This document shows positions 1 to 6,154 of a stretch of DNA of 6,165 nt, piece by piece; the first letter of the stretch is position 1; each line of letters starts with the position of its first letter. The DNA is from Holosporales bacterium (GTDB taxonomy: Bacteria > Pseudomonadota > Alphaproteobacteria > RUG11792): the NCBI GenBank assembly GCA_031275915.1, contig JAISOC010000059.1:1-6165 (forward strand), read 5' to 3'. A program made the position numbers and the translations under genes. The notes beneath the pieces were generated by a model. The model did no database searches. It was not told where the DNA came from and saw only the letters and a program-made list of their open reading frames with translations.

Positions 1-88
1 TTTTTTAATTTTAAATTTTTTAAAATTTTTTTTTTTTTTAAAATTGTTTTTATATTGTTTTTTTTAAAAAATAAATTTTTTATAAAAA
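1..88. repeat. A/T-only low-complexity tract at left edge
   Basis: These 88 bases contain only A and T apart from single G residues at 46 and 57; there is no C. They include a run of 14 T (26-39), a run of 8 T (58-65) and several A runs. No ATG is present on the + strand. TATATT (51-56) and TATAAA (81-86) resemble -10 elements, but no -35 hexamer sits at a proper distance, and such matches are expected by chance in this composition. Frame 1 happens to be open from base 1 to a TAA at 121-123, encoding a Phe/Lys/Ile-rich string. The region may be the 5' regulatory stretch of the downstream gene or a poorly resolved contig end. Confidence 0.8.
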
Positions 89-111
89 CCCCCCCCCCCC
101 CCCCCCCCCCC
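89..111 (+). repeat. Poly-C mononucleotide tract (23 C), candidate phase-variation repeat
   Basis: An uninterrupted run of 23 cytosines, in a region otherwise nearly free of C, lies 47 bases before the GTG of the secreted repeat protein gene. In the frame of that gene the tract encodes seven consecutive prolines and is followed without a stop by the hydrophobic N-terminal segment. Long homopolymeric G/C tracts of this kind change length by slipped-strand mispairing and switch surface genes on and off in several bacterial pathogens; that is established for other species and is inference here. The exact length should be treated as uncertain because homopolymers are error-prone in sequencing. 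Confidence 0.85.
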
Positions 112-158
112 GCAATAATATAACAATAACCAAAGCTGGCAGGATCATATCTTGCTTA

Positions 159-1871
159 GTGATTGGAGTTCTTTTATCTACATCAAGTGTAAGAGGAACT
201 GGAGCATCAGGGTTAACAGTAGAGGATCTTGATCCGCTTAGTGAAAGCGCAAAATTAGTTGAAGTAGCAGATACAATAGCTGCCAATACAAATACCGCAA
301 TTGGAAATGCAGTCAATGGTGCCGTTAATAATATAGTAGGAACAAGTATAGATACTGCAAACAGTCCAACTTTATACGGCATACTGGCAGCAATAAAAGG
401 TTTAAATACAAACTTAACTTGCACATGTACCTGTGGTGGTAGTGGTGAAAGCAGTGGTGAATCTGTAGGCGGAAGTGAAAGTGAGCCTGTAGAGGAATCT
501 GAACAAACAACCGATGAATATGGTGGAAATGTACCTCCAGGAGATGGCGATGAAGTAATAGTTACTTACGACAATAACAAAGAAACACAAGCAGGATTCA
601 CCTTATCTGGGTTTAAAGCAGCAACAAATAACGTAACTTTCGGGACAAATTTCAGAAATAGTCTCATTAGGATATTATTTGACTTAACAAGTGATTTGGC
701 AGATTTTACATTGACAGATGGCATAGGCGGACCTTTCCAAAATGTACACACAATCATAGCAAACACAATAACATCACTAGCAGACAATGCTTTTGGGATA
801 GTGAGTGGCTCCAAGTATTTTCCGGTTCTCGGATATGTGTCCTTATTAGTGGCAACAACAACCGGAGAAGCTCCATTTGCAGGAACGGCCCTAAAAGAAC
901 TATATGCTCCTGAACTTACAGTTGATGATGTAAGCGTTTTCTCAAGAAGTAAATATAATTCTAACTATGACACAAATCCATTATTTCAGAAAATCACAAT
1001 TAAAAACTTTGTTGGACCTGATACTAAAACCGATACTTTCCCCTCAACAGATACGATAGGAATGTTTGATGGGCAAGAAAATTTAATTGAACTACGTCTT
1101 GCTGATGGCCAATATCCTCCAGCAATATTTGGTCCAAATACATTCCGAGACTGCTATAGTTTCAAATATTTCAATTTCTACACCGATATTGACAATGACA
1201 GTGATGGGACAAGCGATGTACGTAAAGGTGTGTGCAGATTGGAAGCCGGTGCATTACAAAACACACGAAATTTGGACACAAAAGTATTGTGTCTGAATGG
1301 AATAATAAAAGGAGCACTGACAGGAAGCATAGTTGAAGAACTTCACCTCGTCCCACATGCGGACGACAAACATTATTATGATCCTTCTGGATCTGCATCA
1401 GATGAAACTTTAACCTATTGGACAGATCTAACTGCAAATTGTTTCGAAGGTTCAAATATACAAAGACTGCATCTCAAAATGGATATAAAACTAACACCAT
1501 CAGATAATTCCTATACTGCATTAGGTAAGCTTCCAACTTTGAGAGAATTATATTTTTACGGCTATGTATACCAAATTTTGGTCTCAAGCGCAGTGAAAAC
1601 ACTTATAAGTACAGATAATAGTGATTTTGAGGATAATGGGTGGCCAAAACACACGACTTGGGATACTAGATATGTAGACCTGCATTTATACTACAGTGCA
1701 AAGGATTGGGATAATGGGCAATACAACACTAACAATGGACAGTGGAGAAATGACGGTACATACCCATTCAAATCAATTACAACGGATAATAGCAGTGTTC
1801 AAAACTGGTATAATGAGACATTCTCTGCATACGTCCCCACAGCCCTAGAAACTCGCGCTGGCACCACATAA
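159..1871 (+). CDS. Putative secreted/surface BspA-like leucine-rich-repeat protein
   Basis: No specific family member is recognised. With GTG as residue 1 the product has 570 residues. An Ala/Asn-rich stretch (30-80) leads to a Cys-Thr motif (TCTCTCGG, Cys88/90/92) and a Gly/Ser/Glu-rich linker (93-130). From about residue 200, degenerate units such as ITSLADNAFG (204-213), FAGTALKELYAPEL (240-253), FDGQENLIELRLAD (303-316), LEAGALQNTRNLDT (361-374), IVEELHLV (391-398), LTANCFEGSNIQRLHL (424-439) and LPTLRELYFYG (458-468) resemble LRR_5/BspA repeats, which make solenoids in surface proteins. An acidic DxDNDSDGxxD loop at 343-353 could bind calcium. The C-terminal third is rich in Asn, Asp, Trp and Tyr; no membrane anchor or LPXTG is visible. 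The GTG start is doubtful: AGGA (141-144) lies 14 bases away, and the frame is open upstream to 75, adding a basic n-region that turns the hydrophobic start into a signal peptide. The gene stands alone and converges on the aminopeptidase gene. Confidence 0.7.
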   Translation: MIGVLLSTSSVRGTGASGLTVEDLDPLSESAKLVEVADTIAANTNTAIGNAVNGAVNNIVGTSIDTANSPTLYGILAAIKGLNTNLTCTCTCGGSGESSGESVGGSESEPVEESEQTTDEYGGNVPPGDGDEVIVTYDNNKETQAGFTLSGFKAATNNVTFGTNFRNSLIRILFDLTSDLADFTLTDGIGGPFQNVHTIIANTITSLADNAFGIVSGSKYFPVLGYVSLLVATTTGEAPFAGTALKELYAPELTVDDVSVFSRSKYNSNYDTNPLFQKITIKNFVGPDTKTDTFPSTDTIGMFDGQENLIELRLADGQYPPAIFGPNTFRDCYSFKYFNFYTDIDNDSDGTSDVRKGVCRLEAGALQNTRNLDTKVLCLNGIIKGALTGSIVEELHLVPHADDKHYYDPSGSASDETLTYWTDLTANCFEGSNIQRLHLKMDIKLTPSDNSYTALGKLPTLRELYFYGYVYQILVSSAVKTLISTDNSDFEDNGWPKHTTWDTRYVDLHLYYSAKDWDNGQYNTNNGQWRNDGTYPFKSITTDNSSVQNWYNETFSAYVPTALETRAGTT

Positions 1872-1902
1872 TGGCAGAGCAGATTTTCCATCCCCACTTT
1901 AT

Positions 1903-1933
1903 CCCCCACGGTTTCTCCCAAGGTGCGTGGGGG
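1903..1933. terminator. GC-rich hairpin between convergent genes, possible terminator
   Basis: CCCCCACG (1903-1910) and CGTGGGGG (1926-1933) form a perfect 8-bp stem around a 15-base loop. It begins 32 bases after the stop of the + gene and ends 23 bases after the stop of the - strand aminopeptidase gene. Such a stem is strong for this AT-rich DNA. Neither side has a clean run of U after the stem, so it is not a textbook intrinsic terminator. A role in ending or protecting both converging transcripts is inferred from position only; it could also be a dispersed palindromic element. Confidence 0.4.
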
Positions 1934-1955
1934 GCCAATTTACAATCAAATTTAA

Positions 1956-3620
1956 TCACAAAGCACTTGTATTTTCTTTAACCCAGGCCATTGAAATATC
2001 ATCATCTTGGAAAATTGGCACAAATTTTTGAAGAATTTCAGAATTGTAATTATTAAGCCATTCAATCTCATCCAATCCTAGAAGGCTTTTGTCTATCAAA
2101 TTATTGCAAAAAGGAACATACGTAAGTACCTCAAATTGCAACATTCCATTTGGGGCATGCACTGTCAAAAGCATATTTTCTAATCTGATACCATAATTTT
2201 CTGTGTAATATCCTGGCTCAATACTGGTAACCATTCCACACTTCATTTGATCTTTGCTTTCTTTTGCTATACGAGGAGATTCATGAACCCACCTATAATT
2301 ACCAATTCCGTGTCCTGTGCCAAAGTCATAATCCATATTGTGCTTCCACATGTAATACCTACTTATTGTATCAAGGCTACTACACTCAGTATTTTCAGGA
2401 AATATGCTCATTGAATAAAAAATAACGCTTTTTAAAACGGTGGTATAAACATTTTTAAATTCTTGTGGACAATTATCTCCAAAATATAAAACCCTTGTCA
2501 TGTCTGTCGTACTATTATCAAAATGAAATCCTGCATCAAATAGGAACAAAGCTTCGTTTTCTATGATGTAATTGCTTGTATCTCCATCAGTATAATGAAC
2601 CAAAGCCGTATTTTTCCCAGAAGCACATATAGGTTTGAATGAAAAATCTATAGCTTTCGGATTTTTAAACATAGCAACTGCTTCTTTTTCGGAGATTTTA
2701 TGACCAGTTTTCATCAAATAATCAACATGAGCCAAGAGTTTTATAAATGAAATGGAAGTTTCAAAAGCTCCATATTTTTCTGCCTCTATTTCAGAATCGG
2801 TTTTCGTATACAACCTGTGTGTCTTTTGATCGGAAACAATATTGAACCCACTTTTAAGCAGATTCACCAGAAAAAATGCTGGAATTTGAGAATAATTCGC
2901 TTTTATTGTGTAATTTTTGAATTCTAGCATAACTTGTTCGAAACTATCGAAAGGATGGTAGTCAAATTTATTATTGTTATTGTTTGCAATGGGTAAATCT
3001 GAAAAAATGACAGGTTTGCCAGTTTCTGATATCAGAGCAATTGCGTTGACCAGAGGACTTTTGTCATTCCCGAGCTTTTCTTTACGTATTCCAAAAATCC
3101 AAGATATCGTGTCTTTACTGGCTGTTAATATAGCTCCATCTGATGTATCCATCTCATGCCAGTCATCCATAACAACAATTCTGTTTTCGTTATACCCGTT
3201 TTCTTTGTACCTAGTAATCGGGTGTTCAATTATACTTCTTACATTTACGTCAATTGACTTGGTTATTTCGAGAATCTTAAGATACGACTTATAACTATGT
3301 GCCAGAAGAGATACAACAAGCGTATCTCCAGCACTCATCACGTCTCTTATCATATTTTCCACAGAATATTGCGGTGATTGTTCAATTTTCCATATTTTCT
3401 GATCAGTTTGCTTACGGGCTTGAGTTGTATATCGCCCGTCAACACAAAGTATTGCATTTGTCTTCGAAACTATTGCTATACCGCTTGAGCCAGTAAATCC
3501 AGATAAGAGCTCCAAACTAGATATTTTATTCTCATAATTATCGAAAGAACATTTAATTGGAGTTAGAATTGCCTCTTTGTCACTCAGAAATGATCTGATT
3601 TCTTCGAGAATATTATTCAT
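1956..3620 (-). CDS. pepP: Xaa-Pro aminopeptidase (aminopeptidase P, peptidase family M24B)
   Basis: This enzyme removes an N-terminal residue that precedes proline and is expected to be a cytosolic dinuclear-metal (usually Mn) peptidase. At 554 residues it matches the long, three-domain form (XPNPEP1-like) rather than the shorter E. coli PepP. The N-terminal creatinase-like domain shows LLSGFTGSSGIAIV and VDGRYTTQA (38-68). The C-terminal pita-bread domain carries all five expected metal ligands: Asp362 and Asp373 (FDAGFHFDNSTTDMTR), His437 (GTGHGIGNY), Glu468 (SIEPGYY) and Glu481 (GIRLEN). Histidines at 342 (VHYTDGD) and 446 (VHESPR) match catalytic-site positions, so it should be active. 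The family's C-terminal extension (FEVLTYVPF, then LLGLDEIEWLNNY) is present. A five-Asn run (213-217) is a low-complexity insert in the middle domain. The ATG overlaps the kdsA stop and has its own AAGG five bases upstream. The function is secure; the symbol follows general usage for the family. Confidence 0.93.
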   Translation of the reverse strand: MNNILEEIRSFLSDKEAILTPIKCSFDNYENKISSLELLSGFTGSSGIAIVSKTNAILCVDGRYTTQARKQTDQKIWKIEQSPQYSVENMIRDVMSAGDTLVVSLLAHSYKSYLKILEITKSIDVNVRSIIEHPITRYKENGYNENRIVVMDDWHEMDTSDGAILTASKDTISWIFGIRKEKLGNDKSPLVNAIALISETGKPVIFSDLPIANNNNNKFDYHPFDSFEQVMLEFKNYTIKANYSQIPAFFLVNLLKSGFNIVSDQKTHRLYTKTDSEIEAEKYGAFETSISFIKLLAHVDYLMKTGHKISEKEAVAMFKNPKAIDFSFKPICASGKNTALVHYTDGDTSNYIIENEALFLFDAGFHFDNSTTDMTRVLYFGDNCPQEFKNVYTTVLKSVIFYSMSIFPENTECSSLDTISRYYMWKHNMDYDFGTGHGIGNYRWVHESPRIAKESKDQMKCGMVTSIEPGYYTENYGIRLENMLLTVHAPNGMLQFEVLTYVPFCNNLIDKSLLGLDEIEWLNNYNSEILQKFVPIFQDDDISMAWVKENTSAL

Positions 3621-3629
3621 AATGCCCTT
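3617..3629 (-). promoter_or_regulatory. ATGA stop/start overlap with Shine-Dalgarno for the aminopeptidase gene
   Basis: The kdsA stop TGA (3619-3617) and the aminopeptidase ATG (3620-3618) share bases in an ATGA overlap. AAGG (3629-3626) lies five bases before the ATG, inside the last kdsA codons. This fixes the start of the downstream gene and implies one mRNA with translational coupling. Confidence 0.8.
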
Positions 3630-4450
3630 GGATATTCCTTCGCTATTCTATCAATTAATTGTAACTCTTTTAAAATTTGCTCAATATCACTTAGGTATAC
3701 CATATTCGGTCCATCACAAGGAGCATTATCAGGATCGTCATGAACCTCCATAAAAATCCCAGCAACACCAACAGCAACAGCAGCTCTTGCGAGAATTGGA
3801 GCGAAAACTCTCTCTCCTCCTGAACAGTCACCTTCGCCTGAAGGTTGTTGTATTGAGTGAGTTGCATCAAATACAACTGGACAACCTGTTTGCTCCATAA
3901 TCGGCAAGCCTCTGAAATCTGAAACGAGAGTGTTATATCCAAAAGAGGTACCCCTATCGCACAGAAGTATATCATGTGCTCCAAAGTGCTTTAATTTTTT
4001 AACAACATTTTGCATATCCCAAGGAGCCATAAATTGCCCCTTTTTGACATGTATAGTCTTGCCTGTCTTGGCTGCTGCTCCCAACAAATCAGTTTGTCTA
4101 CACAAAAATGCTGGAATCTGCAATATATCTGCGATCTCAGCTACCTTTTCGCACTGACCTGGAAGATGTACATCTGTTAAAACTGGAACTTCTAGATTTT
4201 TTTTAATATGCGTCAAAATTTCCAAACCTTCGTTCAGTCCGGCTCCTCTTTTTCCAGATATACTAGTTCTGTTGGCTTTGTCATACGATGATTTAAAGAC
4301 ATACGGAATTTTTAATTTTTGGCAGGCTTCTTTAATGGTTTTCCCTATAAATAAAGTTTTTTCATATTCTTCAACAACACATGGGCCCCCTATAAAAACA
4401 AAAGGCAACCTGTTTGAAAATTCCACCTCTTGCACCTTCACAGTAATCAT
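3617..4450 (-). CDS. kdsA: 3-deoxy-8-phosphooctulonate synthase (Kdo-8-phosphate synthase)
   Basis: KdsA condenses phosphoenolpyruvate with arabinose 5-phosphate to Kdo 8-phosphate in the cytosol, the committed step toward the Kdo of lipopolysaccharide inner core. At 277 residues it is full length for the family. Visible motifs are GGPCVVE (21-27), FKSSYDKANRTS (52-63), CRQTDLLGAAAKTG (117-130), VKKGQFMAPWDM (135-146), CDRGTSFGYNTLVSDFRGL (164-182), DATHSIQQPSG (195-205) and FMEVHDDPDNAPCDGPNM (233-250). Cys24, His198, Glu235 and Asp246 correspond to the four metal ligands of the metal-dependent class; the metal-independent E. coli type has Asn in place of this Cys. ATG at 4450 is preceded by an in-frame stop (TAG) immediately upstream, so it cannot be extended; GGAT eight bases before it is a weak ribosome site. 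It is the first gene of a two-gene unit with the aminopeptidase and implies a Gram-negative cell that makes Kdo. Confidence 0.96.
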   Translation of the reverse strand: MITVKVQEVEFSNRLPFVFIGGPCVVEEYEKTLFIGKTIKEACQKLKIPYVFKSSYDKANRTSISGKRGAGLNEGLEILTHIKKNLEVPVLTDVHLPGQCEKVAEIADILQIPAFLCRQTDLLGAAAKTGKTIHVKKGQFMAPWDMQNVVKKLKHFGAHDILLCDRGTSFGYNTLVSDFRGLPIMEQTGCPVVFDATHSIQQPSGEGDCSGGERVFAPILARAAVAVGVAGIFMEVHDDPDNAPCDGPNMVYLSDIEQILKELQLIDRIAKEYPRAL

Positions 4451-4590
4451 CTATACATATCCAAAACAAAGCGGATAAACGAAGAGTATTATACACTCTT
4501 TTTTCTGGAATGAGACGCTCTTTGAAATTCAGTTGCGATTTTTCATAGGTGCCATCTATAACTTCAGTTTCACATAAAGGAACCATACAA
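4451..4590. other. 140-bp gap between nuoN and kdsA
   Basis: Apart from the candidate kdsA promoter and palindrome, nothing else is recognised here. A - strand frame starts at 4586, five bases after the nuoN stop, and runs to 4371, but it has no ribosome site, ends inside kdsA in another frame and matches no family I know. There is no intrinsic terminator for nuoN in the - direction, so read-through from the nuo operon into kdsA is possible. Confidence 0.5.
4482..4500 (-). promoter_or_regulatory. Candidate kdsA promoter -10 element inside a palindrome
   Basis: On the - strand a consensus TATAAT lies at 4493-4488, about 37 bases before the kdsA ATG, which would give a short leader of roughly 30 bases. 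It is enclosed by an inverted repeat, AAGAGT (4482-4487) and ACTCTT (4495-4500), with a 7-base centre. No good -35 hexamer is found 16-18 bases upstream. The palindrome over the -10 could be an operator or chance. On the + strand the repeat is followed by T residues and superficially resembles a terminator, but no + strand gene precedes it. Confidence 0.4.
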
Positions 4591-6138
4591 TTATGGCTTA
4601 TTTGAAATGCTAGACAACAAACTGTTGTGTAACTCTTTGATATTTTCGTTTGACATCAGTATATTTAGTAGACGTAAATTGGCTGGTTTTTCGTTGTTAT
4701 ACTCCAAACTTTTAACCATATTTTCCACTCTGCTTTCAATACCTTGAAATACCAAACTTCCAACTACAATACTTAAAATAGCAGCAACGCTAAGCACATG
4801 GAGAAAATTTATTTTTGTATTCACTTCATCCAGTTTCTCCTCTGATTTCATAAAGATATGCTTTATGACGCTCACTGTATATGCAACTGTCAGCATGGTA
4901 TATACAGATACAGCAGCTATTAGCCAATATCTACCGTGTTCTGCTAACATGTAAAACACATTCAGTTTTGCTACAAAACCTATAAATGGAGGAAGGCCAA
5001 CCATAGATAGTAATCCACACAGAACTGCATACAAGTAAGTTGGATAAACTTTAATTGCTCCTCTTAATTCATCGAAATATTTTATATTTTTGTGCTTTTC
5101 TATGCCAATAAGCCCTATAAACAAACAAAAAGATGACAAAAAATAAGAAAAAACATATATGATGGCATGTTTAATTTCTAAGTTTTTTTCGAAGACAGAG
5201 AGAACAATCAATGCAAACCCTGTGTGACCAACCGAAGAATAAGCTATGAATTTTTTTATGTTTTTCTCGAGAAATGGAACTATTCCTCCAATGAATAGCG
5301 ATATTACTGATATTGTCATTAAAAAATCTTGAAAACATGCTACTCGATGCAACAACAAAACGGAGCAGAAGCATGCTAATATCGAGAAGAGAATGAATTT
5401 GGCTAAGGAATCTAAGAATAATACCAGTGGCAAAGGAGAGGAGTCATATAATTCCACGGACCACGTATGAAATGGAGCTATATTAGTTTTAAACAACAAG
5501 TATGAGAAAATAAGAAAAATGCCAATTGTACCAAGAAAATTGAGATCAAAATTGCTCAGAAAAACAAAAGAAATGGAATTGAGATTGAGGTAATACAGAC
5601 TAGTTCCGTATAGAAATACAGCAGACATTATCGTAGATAAAATTATATACTTTACTCCTGTTTTGGGAGCTAATAAAAAATAAAGAGATATTGAATATAG
5701 CTCAAGCCCTATATACATTATTAATAAATTATTAGTTGATATTGAAATCATCAGTGCGAGAACATTGCAAAGTATGGTTATATAGATGTTTGTTGATAAA
5801 ATCTTATGAACATTTTTTACCACCAAGAGAGCAATACCAAAGAAAATGCAAAGTATCAAAAACATTTTTAATTGGTATGAAAAATAATTGTAAGCGAACA
5901 ACCAGGTATTAGTTTTAATGCTGGACGATGTATATATCAGCATTATTACAGCAATTGCCAGTGTTCCAAACATAGAAATCTTTGGAACTATCTTATTTGA
6001 AACCTTTGTAGTCGCAATAGCAATAACGAATGTATTTAGTAAAATTAGCACAATAACAGCTATCTCCGGCAAGGAGTAAGCTATCTGATATACCACATCT
6101 ACGTATTGTTCTGTGTTCATAATGATCGCATTATACAT
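4591..6138 (-). CDS. nuoN: NADH-quinone oxidoreductase subunit N (complex I, NuoN)
   Basis: NuoN is one of the three antiporter-like, proton-pumping subunits in the membrane arm of respiratory complex I. The 515-residue protein is hydrophobic almost throughout, with about 13-14 membrane spans as expected. Diagnostic motifs are YIGLELYSISLYFL (142-155), FKTNIAPFHTWSVELYDSSP (216-235), DSLAKFILF (243-251), KFIAYSSVGHTGFALI (296-311) and LLSMVGLPPFIGFVAKLNVF (376-395). Glu146, Lys217, Lys247 and Lys391 sit where the essential E. coli charges (Glu133, Lys217, Lys247, Lys395) lie in the same motifs, so it should be functional. A hydrophilic C-terminal tail (471-515) is longer than I would expect. 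The first ATG (6138) has AAGGA 11 bases upstream; a second in-frame ATG at 6120 has no clear ribosome site but would bring the N-terminus nearer family length. The frame is open to the window edge, so nuoM probably lies just upstream and may overlap. The next gene, kdsA, begins after 140 bases. Confidence 0.95.
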   Translation of the reverse strand: MYNAIIMNTEQYVDVVYQIAYSLPEIAVIVLILLNTFVIAIATTKVSNKIVPKISMFGTLAIAVIMLIYTSSSIKTNTWLFAYNYFSYQLKMFLILCIFFGIALLVVKNVHKILSTNIYITILCNVLALMISISTNNLLIMYIGLELYSISLYFLLAPKTGVKYIILSTIMSAVFLYGTSLYYLNLNSISFVFLSNFDLNFLGTIGIFLIFSYLLFKTNIAPFHTWSVELYDSSPLPLVLFLDSLAKFILFSILACFCSVLLLHRVACFQDFLMTISVISLFIGGIVPFLEKNIKKFIAYSSVGHTGFALIVLSVFEKNLEIKHAIIYVFSYFLSSFCLFIGLIGIEKHKNIKYFDELRGAIKVYPTYLYAVLCGLLSMVGLPPFIGFVAKLNVFYMLAEHGRYWLIAAVSVYTMLTVAYTVSVIKHIFMKSEEKLDEVNTKINFLHVLSVAAILSIVVGSLVFQGIESRVENMVKSLEYNNEKPANLRLLNILMSNENIKELHNSLLSSISNKP

Positions 6139-6149
6139 TTTGTTGTTGA

Positions 6150-6154
6150 TCCTT
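6150..6154 (-). promoter_or_regulatory. Putative Shine-Dalgarno (AAGGA) of nuoN
   Basis: AAGGA on the - strand lies 11 bases before the ATG at 6138, slightly long but usable, and favours that start over the ATG at 6120. If 6120 were used, the site would be 29 bases away, too far to act directly. Confidence 0.4.

Noticed and set aside
80..424. 114-residue - strand frame with a poly-Gly end, hydrophobic in part
   Set aside because: It is the antisense of the N-terminal part of the + strand gene; the poly-Gly is the complement of the C tract, and no ribosome site or family similarity is seen.
1777..1959. 60-residue - strand frame rich in Trp and Pro between the convergent genes
   Set aside because: It spans the coding end of the + gene and the hairpin in antisense; its composition follows from the C-rich motifs and there is no ribosome site.
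2960..3000. Trinucleotide-like TTATTATTGTTATTGTT stretch inside the aminopeptidase gene as a slippage repeat
   Set aside because: It encodes a five-Asn run in frame with alternating codons, is too short and impure for efficient slippage, and the enzyme is a housekeeping type.
4482..4504. Stem AAGAGT/ACTCTT followed by T residues on the + strand, as an intrinsic terminator
   Set aside because: The stem is short and AT-rich, and there is no + strand gene upstream for it to terminate; the - strand -10 interpretation fits better.
4371..4586. 71-residue - strand frame starting five bases after nuoN
   Set aside because: It lacks a Shine-Dalgarno, overlaps kdsA by 80 bases in another frame and resembles no known protein; it is not convincing as birA or a remnant of it.
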